Shown here in pieces: positions 23,759 through 34,966 of a stretch of 64,000 nt of DNA. Position 1 is the first letter of the stretch; every line of letters starts with the position of its first letter. Both the position numbers and the translations under genes were made by a program. Source of the stretch: Litsea cubeba (Eukaryota > Streptophyta > Magnoliopsida > Laurales > Lauraceae). Under the pieces are notes generated by a model. It was not told where the DNA came from and searched no databases. It saw nothing but the letters and a program-made list of their open reading frames with translations. The stretch lies in the NCBI GenBank assembly GCA_012931725.1, contig CM022946.1:118985360-119049359 (forward strand), in the 5' to 3' direction.

Positions 23759-24724
23759 TGTGTGGGGAAATTCCCAGAGCTACAGGATTAGGCTAATCAC
23801 AGCCATCATACGAGGCTAAACATCCTCACGTGCCGTCCGCATGCCATCCGCGTGCCATCCACGTGGCACCGGTCTCATCCCGGCTACCAGGGCAGAGGCC
23901 TTGGCCGACATCATACATCTCCAGGCCACAAGCGCCGAACTGGATCACCTCGGGCGTCATCTCGGCAGAGAGTCCACATCGGCAAGGCCACCCCGGACGC
24001 TAGCTCCGCAGATAACCCTACCTCGGCTAAAGCCACCTCGGCTGAAGAAGCCAGAACAGTAACCGAAGCGAGAAAGAACCTTCGCCTAGACCCCTTATCC
24101 CCCACGTCACCAGGCACGTGGAAGGATAGGGTCACGATCTAGTGGGACAGACACGACGTCCAGCCGCCCACTATCTTCGCCAGATCGCCACGTGGCAGCA
24201 TCCAGCGGCTGAGGCCACATCAGGGCAAGGCCCGAGGGCAGATCCGCTGGTACTCCTACCGCCAAAGGCGCCCAACACAATCTGGCCCAACAAGACATGC
24301 ATTTAATGCAATGTGGGCTGACCCGACTGGCATTTAATGCTGAGTGGGCCGGATTAGACCGCATTTATTACTTTGTGGGCTGATCATGACTACCCAGTCA
24401 GATCATGGGACCCACACCCAGATATTCTCAGAAAGATACGATCCACTCCTCTATAAATAAACCCTCAAACACCATGCGAGGTACGCACATCCTATACACA
24501 GAGCCCTTACTCTGTCTCTCTTCCTCCTCTCCTTCCATTGTTCCAGTTCATACACTGACTTTGGCATCGGAGAGCCTTGCGCCGCTCAGGCCAGGGTCCT
24601 CTGACCGTTTGCTACTCCTTTTCAGGCTCTCGGACGGCATCCAGACATCTCAGACACCATCACCTTCACGGATAAGTCCTGTAAGGCACCCTCTTATTGT
24701 GGGTCATAATTTTCTGCACCTACA
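23759..24724 (+). repeat. 5' LTR of the Tat element
   Basis: It begins TGTGTGGGGAAATTCCC and ends TTCTGCACCTACA. It carries a TATA box (TATAAATA, 24452-24459) in its last third. Open frames within it occur identically in the other LTR and have no recognised product. Confidence 0.95.
24452..24459 (+). promoter_or_regulatory. LTR TATA box
   Basis: TATAAATA in the context CTCCTCTATAAATAAACCC, about 270 bases before the LTR end, is the likely core promoter for the genomic RNA. The same box recurs in the 3' LTR at 36051-36058. Confidence 0.7.
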
Positions 24725-24726
24725 AT

Positions 24727-24744
24727 TGGCGCCGTCTGTGGGGA
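24727..24744 (+). promoter_or_regulatory. Primer-binding site
   Basis: TGGCGCCGTCTGTGGGGA lies two bases after the 5' LTR. The first bases, TGGCGCCG, match the 3' end expected for a tRNA-Asp-type primer; the remainder pairs less well. This sequence is characteristic of Tat-lineage elements. Confidence 0.8.
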
Positions 24745-24813
24745 AGAAATATCCCAGCCATCCAAACCTCTCAAAACCTTCCCAATCTTCCTAACCTCAT
24801 CCTTTCAGAAGCC

Positions 24814-27800
24814 ATGCCTCCGAAAGCTAAGAAGGGCGTAGAATCTTCAGGAGCAGCGCTCGCGCTGCCACCACCCGCCAACGGAAGTCCCTCCTCAGGG
24901 GCAGTCCCGCGCGGTGCAAGACACGACTCCAGCGGAAGTCCCTCCTCAGGGGCAGTCCCGCGCGGTGCAAGGGACGGCTGCAGGCGAGGGCCGCCTGGGC
25001 TCCCAACCCTTTGTCGAGATCCCTTTCCAAGAGGGAGTCGAGACCTCACTCTCAGCGGACGAGGTCCCGCCACCCGGACGCGATGATCATCAGCATCAGC
25101 GTCCTCGGAAGGACAAGGCCGTGGCCGTGGGAGAAACGCGCCACGCTCAACCCCCCAAAGAGGCTCCCGAGGCAGCCCTCCTCCAGAAGCAACTCCGGAA
25201 GCAAGAGCGGATGATTCGCAAGCTCCAGCAGCAGCTGAAGGCAGTGCAAACTGCCTCCTTGAGGGAGGTCTCTGAGCCCCAAGGGAAAAAGAAGGGCGCT
25301 CCCAGCAAGGCGACCCAGCCTCCTCGTGAGGACCTCAGACATCATCTGGACCAGAAACGGGGCCAGATTCGTGACGAAGGCTCGAGCAACAGCCGGAGTC
25401 ACCATAGTCGCGATGGCCGAACTCATAGCCATCACAGTCCGAGCCACCCCAAGCGAAAGTCCAGAGCTCAGACTCCAGAGGAGGACGACGAGCAGGAGTG
25501 GTTCGACAAACGTGTCAGGCGAGCTCTCCAGCACAACCTGGACATGCGGGACCAGAAGCAGCTCTGCGGCCACACTGATCTTGGGGGCTCTCCCTTCACG
25601 AAGGAAATCGAGCGCACCCCCTTGCCCAGGAAGTTCTCCGTCCCGCGGTTCGTCCCCTACGACGGACTGTCCGATCCATCCGCACACCTCCGACACTTCT
25701 CCCAGAAGATGTCTATCTGGGGAAATGAGGGCCACCTAAACTGCAAGATCTTCTCCTCCAGTTTGGGCGACCTCCCCCTGAAGTGGTTTTGCTCTCTCCC
25801 AGAGCAGTCGATTCCCAGTTGGAAGGAGCTCCAGCTCTCCTTCCTGAAGAAGTTCCAAGCATACACCGTCGTCCCCAAGAAGGAAGGGGACCTTATCGCC
25901 CTGAAAATGAAGGAGGGTGAAACTATCGCCAAGTTCACCCACCGGTTCTGGGCGATTTACAGCCAGATCGAGGGCGCAAGGGAGGGGATATCCGTCTACG
26001 CCTTCCAGCACGCCCTGATCCCCGGCAGCGACCTGCGGAAGGACTTGGCCGGGGACACCCCGGAGTCCATGTCAGAGTTAATGTCCCGGGTGAAGCGCTT
26101 CATCGCCCGGGAAGAAGATGAGATCCGAGCTAAGGATCGGGACGGGCATCCAGAGCCCGAGCAGAAGAATAGCCAGCCTCGGCAAAGAGGCGGGAGGCCC
26201 TCCCAGAAGCAGGAGTCCAGGCGGGACTGGGCCTCCAGTTCGACGAAGCCTTCGTCGTCCAGGTCTGGGGGCAATTGGAAGCCCAGACCTCCCTCCAGCG
26301 CCAGCCAGAGCGTCAATGTCGTCTTCAAGGAGCCGATCTACCGCATCCTGGCCAAAATCAAGTCCGAGCCGTTCTTCAAGTACCCTCCGCCCATGAAGAG
26401 TGAACCTACCGAAGGCTCCCGGAGCAAGCTCTACTGCGCCTTCCATAAGGGCAACGGGCACAGGACTGGAGAATGCAGGAATTTACAGGGGTATCTAGAG
26501 AAGCTGGCCGAACAGGGCCACCTCCAAGAGTTCGTCAAGGCCGGTGATGCCGGCGGCAGCGAGGGCCGGGCTCCCCAGAACGCAGCCCAGGCTCCAGACA
26601 GCGAGGACTCAGAGAAGATCATCAACGTGATCCATCTGGCGTCCTCAGCTCCCGCTTCCTCGTCCCGGGGAAGCTCTCAGACCCGTGCCGAAGCCAGGCG
26701 GGCTTCGCACGAGAAAGAAGTGATGAAAGCCGACCTCGCCCCGGCATCCAAGAAAGCCCGCCGCGACAAACCAGCCATCTCGTTCTCGGACCGAGATCTA
26801 GAGGGAGTCCAGGTTCCTCACAACGACCCCCTGCTCCTCACCATGAAGTTGAGAGACTTCACCGTAAAGAGGATCCTCGTCGACTCCGGCAGCTCCTCCG
26901 AGGTCCTCTATTACGACTGCTTCAAACGGATGAAACTCTCCGAAGCAGACCTCACGGAGGTTCGTGCACCTCTGCTAGGGTTGTCCGCGACACCAGTCTA
27001 CCCAAAGGGTAGAATCACCTTGGACACCCAAGTTGGCGGAGCCTCCGTGACAGCCGACTTTCTGGTTGTGGATGCCCCATCCCCCTACAATGTCATTCTG
27101 GGCAGGACGTGGCTCCACAAGCTAGAGGCAGTTCCTTCTTCCTACCACCAAAAGCTGAAATTCGTCCATGAGAACGAAGAAGGCAAGATGGAGGTAGTCA
27201 CAGTGAAGGGAGACCAGCAGCAGGCCAGGCAGTGCGTGTTAGCCGCAGTTCCAGCAGTAAAGGAGCCAGTGCGCGTTAACCTGGCCGAATTCGAAAAGGG
27301 CCTCGATGAGATCGGCAGGGACCCTGAGAAGAAGAGCATCGAGGACCTAGCCGAGGTCAGGCTAGACCCGGCAGACCCAGACCGTTTCTTCCTGATCGGC
27401 ACCCAGCTGTCGGACGAAGAAAGGGCCGAACTCTCTCGGTTCTTGATGCAGAATGTGGACGTCTTCGCTTGGAACCCAAGTGAGATGCCCGGGGTCGACC
27501 CTGAGGTCATGTGCCACAAGCTCAACGTCGACCCCGACCACAAGCCAGTAGTGCAGAAGGCCCGCAGAACCGGGCTGCAGCAGACAGACGCGGTCGTGGA
27601 AGAGGTCGACAACCTGCTAAAAGCAGGGGCCATCCGGGAAGTCCAGTACCCGGTATGGCTGGCAAACACGGTGGTCGTCAAGAAGAAAACTGGAAAGTGG
27701 AGGGTGTGCGTAGACTTCACCGACCTGAACAGGGCTTGCCCTAAGGACAGTTTCCCCCTCCCGAAGATCGACCAACTGATTGACGCCACCGCTGGTCATG

Positions 27801-28075
27801 ACCGAATGAGCTTCCTCGACGCCTACCGAGGCTATCATCAGATCCCTCTCTATGGGCCCGACGAGGAGAAAACATCATTCATCACCCCCCGCGGCACTTA
27901 CTGCTATAGAGTAATGCCCTTCGGGCTGAAGAACGCGGGGGGCGACCTATCAGCGCCTCGTCACGAAGATGTTCCAGGCCCAGCTCGGCCAAACGGTGGA
28001 GGTGTATATCGACGACATGGTCGTCAAATCTGTGCGCTCCAGCGACCACCTGGTAGATCTCGGCCAAGTCTTTGA
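24814..28075 (+). CDS. Tat element gag-protease-RT (frameshifted near both ends)
   Basis: The natural start is ATG 24814 (MPPKAKKGVESSG), but that frame closes at 25086. The gag frame is open only from an upstream stop near 24840 and has no ATG there, so one extra base near 24870-24882 is inferred. Numbering from 24914: coiled coil and basic region (about 75-200), retrotransposon gag domain (about 249-397), a Tat-style knuckle CAFHKGNGHRTGEC (507-520), aspartic protease with VDSGSSSEVLY (about 655) and YNVILGRTWLH, and RT from about 900 (WRVCVDFTDLN, FLDAYRGYHQI, MPFGLKNAG). After FGLKNAG the frame is lost at a run of six G (27937-27942), where five would keep the RT frame. The last roughly 44 codons are therefore out of frame. 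The polyprotein would build capsid, process itself and start cDNA synthesis in cytoplasmic particles. Confidence 0.9.
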
Positions 28076-30617
28076 CATCCTTCGCGCCTACAAGCTCAAG
28101 CTCAACGCTTCCAAGTGCGCCTTCGGCGTAGCCTCTGGCAAGTTTCTCGGCAGCTTGGTGACGCGGAGGGGGATAGAGGCCAATCCAGACCAGATCACCG
28201 CCATCCAGGACATCCAGAGTCCCTCCACCACAAAGGAAGTTCAAAAGCTTACGGGAATGGCCGCCGCACTCAATCGCTTCATCAGCCGCTCATCAGATAA
28301 GTGCAGGCCTTTCTTCCAGCTTTTGAGGAAAAATTTGAAGTTCCAATGGACCCCCGAGTGCGACCAGGCATTGGCCGCACTCAAAACTTATTTGATGTCA
28401 CCCCCATTACTCTCCACCCCGACTCGGGGGGAGATTCTGTATTTATACCTAGCAGTCTCGGATCACGCAGTGAGCTCCGTCCTCATCAGGGAGGACGAGG
28501 GAGTTCAAAAGCCGATCTATTACACGAGCAAGACCCTGCTCGATGCCGAGACCAGGTACCTTCTGTTGGAGAAGCTTGCGTTGGCTCTTGTCACCGCCTC
28601 CCGCAAGCTCTCCCATTATTTTCAATCCCACACTATTGTGGTGATCACGGAGCACCCACTCCGCTCCTTGTTCAAAAAAGCTGACTTTTCAGGGCGCATA
28701 TCAAAGTGGGCAGTTGAATTGGGGCAGTATGACATACAGTACCGTCCCCGAACTGCAATCAAAGCCCAGATTCTGGCCGACTTCATAGTCGAATTCGCCT
28801 GCCCAAACCCGGCTCCGACCCAGCTCGGCACGGCACTGGGGGGCACAGGGCAAGAGCCAGCAGAAACAGAAATCCAACAGTCTCCCACCTCGGCATGGAG
28901 GATCTTCGTTGACGGGTCGTCCACCTCCAAGAGAGCTGGCGCCGGCATAGTTCTCCAATCGCCAGAGGGACTGGTCATAGAGCAGGCTTTCACCCTCGAC
29001 TTCAAAGCAACGAACAATGAGGCAGAGTACGAAGCACTGATCGCAGGGCTGAACAGCGCCCGAGTCCTCGGAGCCCAGCACCTGGAAATCTTCAGCGATT
29101 CTCAACTGGTAACTAGCCAGCTCGCTGGAGACTACCAGGCCAGGGACGACAGGATGGCGGCCTACTTAGCCCTGGCAAAAAAGCTACTCTCCCAATTCCA
29201 GAAAGCCGAGGTCAGGCAGATCTCCCGAGATACCAACACGCACGCCGATGCGCTTGCAAACCTGGCCTCCGCTGTTGAAGCAGGAAAGAAGAGGACCATC
29301 GAGGTCGGGTCAGTATCAAGGTCAAGTCTAGAGCTCCAGTCATCTCGGCTTGTCCTCTGTGCTGACCTCGGCCCCAGCTGGATGGATCCAATCATTGCCT
29401 ACCTGAAGGATGACCAGCTCCCTGAGGACAAGGCTGAAGCCCACAAGGTCAGGCTCAAGGCAGCCCGCTTTTGGCTCTCTCCAGAAGGCAAACTCTACAG
29501 GAAGTCCTTCACAGGCCCGTACCTCCAATGCGTCCACCCGTCCAAGGTGGACGACTTCCTGTACGAGATCCATGAAGGAATCTGCGGCAGCCATATAGGA
29601 GGCCGCTCATTGGCCTACAGGGCAATCAGCCAGGGTTACTGGTGGCCCTACATGCAGAAGGACGCCCAGGTCTACGCCAGAAAATGCGAGAAATGCCAGA
29701 AGTTCTCCCACTCACTTCATCAGCCAGCGCAAGATCTGAGCCCCCTCTCCAGTCCATGGCCCTTCGCTCAATGGGGCCTGGACATTGTGGGGCCCCTTCA
29801 CCGAGCTCCAGGGAACAAAAGATGGCTGATAGTGGCTACGGACTACTTCACCAAGTGGATAGAGGCTGAGCCGTTGTCCTCCATCACCGACCGGGACTCC
29901 AGGAACTTCGTTTGGAAAAACATCCTTACGAGGTTCGGCATCCCCCGGACCCTAATTTCGGACAACGGGACTCAGTTCGATTCCAAGTCCTTCAGAGATT
30001 TCTGCCAAGAACATGGCATCAGAAACCATTACTCCACCCCGGCATATCCACAGAGTAATGGTCAGGCAGAAGTCTCCAACAAAGTGATCCTGGACGGCCT
30101 CAAGAAACGACTGGACAAGGCAAAGGGCAGATGGACAGAAGAGCTCCCGAGCGTGCTGTGGGCGTACAGGACAACTCCAAGGAGGTCCACCTCGGCGACA
30201 CCATTCTCTCTGGCCTACGGGATGGAGGCTGTCATTCCCCTAGAAATCGGCCTTCCTACCCTGAGGACAGAACTGGTCGACCAAGGTCGGAATGAAACGA
30301 ACCTGGCAATGGAGCTAGAGCTGGCGGACGAACGACGTGAAGCAGCAGCCCTGAGACTAACCGACTACCAGCAACGGTTAGCCAGGGCATACAATCAGAA
30401 TGTCAAGGAAAGAAGGTTCACCACGGGGGAGCTCGTTTTAAAGAAGACCCTGCCAGCTGACAGAGAACCAAATGAGGGGAAGCTTGCCCCGAACTGGCAC
30501 GGCCCGTTCAGAGTAGTTTCACTGGCAGGAAAGTCAGCCTACAAGCTCGAAGACTTGGATGGCAAGCCATTGCCGAGACCGTGGAATGCATCTCATTTGA
30601 AGAAGTTTTATTTCTAA
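27943..30617 (+). CDS. Tat element RT C-terminus, two RNase H domains and integrase
   Basis: This frame resumes the polymerase immediately after the G run and stays open to TAA 30615-30617; the first ATG is 27969. Numbering from 27969: RT catalytic YIDDMVV (13-19), RT thumb, a gypsy-type RNase H (about 155-265; SDHAVSSVLIRED, EHPLRSLF), a second archaeal-like RNase H (about 308-430; FVDGSSTSKRAGAGIVL, NNEAEYEALI, SDSQLV, HADALANLAS), and integrase with an H2C2 zinc site (about 534-578; HEG...HIGG...CEKCQ) and catalytic D, D, E in GLDIVGPL, SDNGTQFD and GQAEVSN (about 604, 664 and 700). The C-terminus ends soon after a GPFRV / PWNASHLKKFY motif. Every catalytic residue I looked for is present. 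Two RNase H domains are a Tat-lineage feature. Confidence 0.92.
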
Positions 30618-31639
30618 AGATGTAACGAACTTCGGAATCAATAAAAAGCAGCTTTTGCCTTGTCATCAATCTCTCTGGTCGACTCCGGCGACACAGGCTC
30701 CACGCCTTGGAAACGGCTTCGAGTTCATACACTCAGCCTTTCCTAAAATTCCGTGTCTCAGGGCACACAGGCTCCACGCCTTGGAAACGGCTTCGAGTTC
30801 ATACACTCAGCCTTTCCTAAAATTCCGTGTCTCAGGGCACACAGGCTCCACGCCTTGGAAACGGCTTCGAGTTCATACACTCAGCCTTTCCTAAAATTCC
30901 GTGTCTCAGGGCACACAGGCTCCACGCCTTGGAAACGGCTTCGAGTTCATACACTCAGCCTTTCATAAAATTCCGTGTCTCAGGGCACACAGGCTCCACG
31001 CCTTGGAAACGGCTTCGAGTTCATACACTCAGCCTTTCCTAAAATTCCGTGTCTCAGGGCACACAGGCTCCACGCCTTGGAAACGGCTTCGAGTTCATAC
31101 ACTCAGCCTTTCATAAAATTCCGTGTCTCAGGGCACACAGGCTCCACGCCTTGGAAACGGCTTCGAGTTCATACACAGCCTTTCCTAAAATTCCGTGTCT
31201 CAGGGCACACAGGCTCCACGCCTTGGAAACGGCTTCGAGTTCATACACTCAGCCTTTCCTAAAATTCCGTGTCTCAGGGCACACAGGCTCTATGCCGGGG
31301 CTTGCAGTTCCTACACTCAGCCTTCCCTAAAGTCTGGGTTCATAAACCCCTCAAGGCGGTCCGGCCAAGGACAAGTTCTCTGGAGTCCGGGTTCATACAC
31401 CCGTCAGAAGGCCATTGCCGAACTCGCTCCGCCGAGCCGAGACCAATGGAATGGGTCCATCTCGGCACAATGCATCTCGTCTCGGCCAAAGCCAGCCCTT
31501 TTGGCCAAAGTCAATGCCAGCACTCAAACACAAATCCAAGTATTCCGAAACAGCGTAAAGTAATGAGAAAAAGAACTCGAAAGCACTGTATGCAGCTTGG
31601 TTAGTCAGAAAATGCATTTTCATTCATTGCAAACTGCTT
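30618..31639 (+). other. 3' region after pol, with poly(A)-like signal
   Basis: An AATAAA at 30640-30645 lies 23 bases after the pol stop. The rest is non-coding and dominated by the 74-bp tandem array. From 31331 the units decay into related text (CTGGGTTCATAAACCC, GTCCGGGTTCATACACCC), suggesting older units. Confidence 0.5.
30690..31330 (+). repeat. 74-bp tandem repeat, eight units plus one diverged
   Basis: The unit contains ACAGGCTCCACGCCTTGG, CGGCTTCGAGTTCATACAC and CCTAAAATTCCGTGTCTCAG. Unit starts fall at 30691, 30765, 30839, 30913, 30987, 31061, 31135 and 31207 (one unit is 72 bp), with a diverged ninth from 31281. Unit-to-unit differences are very few (CCTAAAA versus CATAAAA). Because 74 is not a multiple of three, the overlapping long plus-strand frames are a by-product. 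Tandem arrays in this position are known for Tat elements and can seed satellite DNA. Confidence 0.95.
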
Positions 31640-32161
31640 CGTTACAAGAAATACATGACAGAAAGCAGAGTACAGAAAGGAGGACCACAGTCCTCTAAAA
31701 ACAGAAAACCGAGAGAGGCTAGAAGACTCTGATCTTCACTGACTCTTCAGGCGTCACTGACTCTTCAGACAGAGGGCTCCTGGAGGTTCTGAGCGATCCC
31801 TGGACCCCGCTGGGCTCTGCAACACCCTCGGTGGCAGTAGGAGCGGCAGAGCTTGAAGAAGCCTCCCGGACCAGCGAGGCCCAATCCCGCCTGCCGTACG
31901 ACGGGCGCACAGGGCGGTGTCGGACGAGAAGGCGCCACCGTCCCCTCGCAGCGCATCCTCACTCTGTCTGGCCAAGGGCCAGTGCCCATGGACCCGCGTT
32001 CAGAGAGCGCGTGGCCCACGGGGAGTTCCTTCAGAGAGCGCGCAGGCCACGACAGCCTTCCCCCCTTGGGGACAGCCGTCCAACGGCGCAGGGTTCTTCC
32101 CCGGATCAAGTAATCTCAGGCACCTCTCAGACATGGTTCCTGTGTTCCTTCCTTCTCCCAT
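31640..32161 (-). other. Possible second antisense transcription unit
   Basis: A minus-strand TATA box (32186-32179) is followed about 20 bases later by an ATG (32161) opening a 53-codon frame (MGEGRNTGTMSERC...) that stops at 32000. Further down the minus strand a Ser-rich frame (REASSSSAAPTATEGV, ending at 31719) could be a second exon, but I cannot place the splice sites. A T-rich 3' end resembling the other 3' UTRs in this element lies near 31610-31650. No domain is recognised. Confidence 0.35.
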
Positions 32162-32178
32162 GGCGAGCCTGTTCCCCC

Positions 32179-32186
32179 TATTTATA
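32179..32186 (-). promoter_or_regulatory. Antisense TATA box inside the Tat element
   Basis: On the minus strand the context is CATCCTATAAATAGGGGG, a canonical plant TATA box sited between the main antisense gene and the tandem repeats. It points toward the 3' end of pol. Confidence 0.5.
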
Positions 32187-32354
32187 GGATGGAGGGAGGC
32201 TCAGACTCCAAAAGGAGTTATGGGGCGAAGTCTCCCACGCGCTGTTGGGAAGGCGCGACTATTGACCAGCGAACCCTACGGCGCCACGTGGAGACACCCG
32301 TCAGACTCCCTCGTCTGCCGCGCCACCATATTCATTGCTATTCAGGATCACCTA

Positions 32355-32477
32355 AGATACGGAGGATCAGCGCGAATACCAATGGAGATCACCCAAGATA
32401 CGGAGGATCAGCGCGAATACCAATGGAGATCACCCAAGATACGGAGTATCAGCGCAAATACCAAAAAAGATCTTAAG
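32355..32477 (+). repeat. 41-bp tandem repeat, three units
   Basis: Units starting at 32355, 32396 and 32437 contain AGATACGGAGGATCAGCGC and AATACCAATGGAGATCACC; the third has diverged. It lies between the two antisense units. Confidence 0.9.
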
Positions 32478-32654
32478 GGAGCACTCTACCGAACTCAAGC
32501 AATCAAAGAACTCAAGCTTAAAAGAGGAAAGCACGGGTATTTCAGAAAACCTTCATTTGTATTAAAGTTTCAATCATTACATTGTCCAGCAAATACAAAT
32601 TGAAGGAAATTACAAATTACAAAGCAAAAGAGCAAACATCCCGAAGTCCCGAGG

Positions 32655-34966
32655 TCATGACCGGTCAGTTGCACGGGCAGCGGCGTCAGAGGCTTCACCA
32701 GATGGACGGGCAGAGTTCGGCACCGGAAGCGGGTACGGAGGCGGCTCCCGAAAGGAGCGGTGGCCCTCCGAGATCCCGACCTCCTTCATGCCGGCAAGCC
32801 ACCCTTTCGCCCAAGCCTTATCCCTCACCACAAGAACCCTTTCCTTGTAGTGGTTGGTGACCTGCACTTTGGCATCCTCGAATGCAGCGTCACACTCGGA
32901 CTCGAGCTTAGCCTCGGCTTCGTCCGCCCTCTTGGACTCGGATTCAAGCTTCGCCTCGGCCTCGTCCGCTCTCTTGGTCTCGGCTTGAAGCAGGGCCGCG
33001 TAATCGTCTCCCATCTTCGAGATGGAGACCTCGAGCTCGGCCACCTTGGTCCGCTCCGCCTCGGCCTCCTCCCTCGCCTGCTCGAGCTTCGCCGCGAATT
33101 CCTCTTCTGCCTTGGCCAACTTCTGGCTCACAGCGTCCAGGGACTCTTGCAGGCCGTCCTTCTCCACGGACAGCTCGGCAGCGTCCGCGCTTGTACTTCC
33201 AGATCCTATCAGCGACGGCCATGGACTTCTGAGCCGCCTGTCAAATGAAGACATACATGTTAGATCCAAAGAGCGCCAGACGCTAAATTGCTGGTTTAGC
33301 AAAGGAAAATGAAGATTTACCACGAGGTTGGACTGCAGCATCGACAAGATCAGCTTCTGATCGCTGTACTCATCCAGCCGCTCCATGTCCCGGGGAAGGG
33401 CACAGGCTCGCCCAAGGGCCTCGAGGACCGGGAGATCGATCCTGTGAAGAATGCTGTCCTCCACCGTCATCGGCCTCCCCGACCCGAGCATGAAGCCTGG
33501 CTCCCATAACTGCGGCCCCGGCGGCAACGAGGCAGCGGCCGAGCTAGGGCCCGCATCAGTCCTCGGCATCTTCAGCGGCCGAGTTTCCTCCTGCTCGACC
33601 TCGGCTGGAGGCGAGCGTACCCCTAGGTCAACAGGGCCAGGGGGCACGGGTACCTCCACCGCCTCTGCAGGAGAAGCCACCCGAGCCCTCGGAGACGGAC
33701 GCCTCGGAGAATCTACCGGCTCCTCGGGGGCTCGGACGTCCTCCACTCCAAGCGCCAAGGCCTCGAGATCCTCGAAGGACAAACGCCTGGCGTGCCTCAT
33801 CCCGGATCCTGGCGAGGGAGATCGGGCAGATTGACTCGATTCCCTTCCTGAGACCTGGGGTAGTCTCGATTCTGCTAAAGAAACTAGGATTCCAGACGCT
33901 GCCCTAGCTTCAGACGACGCCCGCGAGGGCACTGCGACCTCCGGAACGGCCCGCTCCTGACCAACCCCGGATCCGGCACCTTCACTCGGGATCGGCTCTA
34001 CGGTGCCCCTCAGATACCCGCGGTACTTCGGCTCATATCCTAGCAGCGACCAAGCCGCCCTGCCGTCGTGACCGCTGTACCGCTTCACCAGACGGAGCCA
34101 GGCATCGTTCCTCTTCCAGATGTATTTGGCAGCCCGTCTCCTCTCCTTCAAAGCTGCAGCAGTCAGAATCATAAGCACGGCAGAATAAAAAGAAACTTAT
34201 GAAAAAAGAAAAAGAGACGGAGGACGTTTACTTGGGATGGTTCCGAAGTGGCGAGGGACCTGGTAGCCTCTATCGGTGTCGGCCTCCCCAAACTCCCAGT
34301 TCCCAGAGACGTATAGAAGATCGTCCCCGGCATACTTGCTCGAATCCTCCAAGTATCGGACGAAGCCATCCCGGCCTGACTTAGCCCGGAGATAGTAAGA
34401 TTCCCCGGACCTGCATATGTCATAGACGTCCTCAAGATCGAAGACGCCGAAGTCGGTGCCCAGGACCTCATTCAACTTGACCGTGCCCATCACGATCTTG
34501 AAGGCATTCGGCAGCAGTTGGCAAGGGCAGAGACGCCACTGACTTAGGCACCTCCTGAGAAGCGGATGAAGGGGGAATCGGACCCCGCCTTCTATCACAG
34601 CCACCAGCGGAAAAGGCATCCAGCCTCCCAGAAAGGCGCGAGGGTTGTAGCCATGGGGATCAGCACCCCTGACTTGGACATCAGCAGGGATCCTAAAGGC
34701 TGACCTAAAACCCTCGATCGCTGCCTCGCTCTCTAACCAGTGGTTGTAAATCCCCATTCCTATCCCAGTCTAAAAGCAGAGAAACCCGCAGAAGAAGAAG
34801 CAGAGCAGAAAGAACTTACGGAAGCAGAGCAAAGACGCTGGACAGCGAAGAGGCTCAACCTCAGCAGCGCACCACTTCTCGGATGAAGCTCCCTCACAGC
34901 AGCCTTCCCTCTTCTGACGCTCGTCTCTGATTCAGAATCGCAAACGAAGGATGGAACAGACCTCAA
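32655..34966 (-). CDS. Antisense gene of the Tat element (putative gypsy-type transposon protein)
   Basis: A spliced minus-strand gene. Exon 1 34966-34820 (probably leader, no ATG), exon 2 34769-34232 with the first ATG at 34757 (MGIYNHWLESEAAIEGFR), exon 3 34153-33321, exon 4 33237-32655. All donors are GT, all acceptors AG, and the exon 2/3 junction (CCA A|CT) keeps phase. The N-terminal half (NPRAFLGGWMPFPLVAVIEGG, PFPLHPLLRRCL, LGTDFGVFDLEDVY) resembles the plant 'putative gypsy type transposon' domain. The middle is Pro/Ser-rich and acidic (ALALGVEDVRAPEEPVD). The C-terminus is a long Glu/Ala/Lys coiled coil (KLAKAEEEFAAKLEQAREEA; KRADEAEAKLESE twice). Exon 4 spliced in phase gives AAQKSMAVADRI and then needs a one-base shift to reach the coiled coil, so a frameshift near 33195-33210 or another acceptor is likely. 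Antisense genes here are known in Tat elements; their role is unknown. Confidence 0.7.

Noticed and set aside
23841..24364. Several 70-100-residue frames in the LTR
   Set aside because: They occur identically in both LTRs, overlap each other on both strands and match no family.
25052..26625. Long minus-strand frames opposite gag
   Set aside because: GC-rich shadow of the gag frame; no recognisable domain.
30753..31330. Series of overlapping plus-strand open frames sharing a 74-residue repeat
   Set aside because: They are produced by the 74-bp tandem repeat read in successive frames; no domain, no leader, and one-base changes between units show no codon bias.
30690..31330. Regular repeats considered as a CRISPR array
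   Set aside because: Units are tandem with no variable spacers, and the DNA is plant nuclear.
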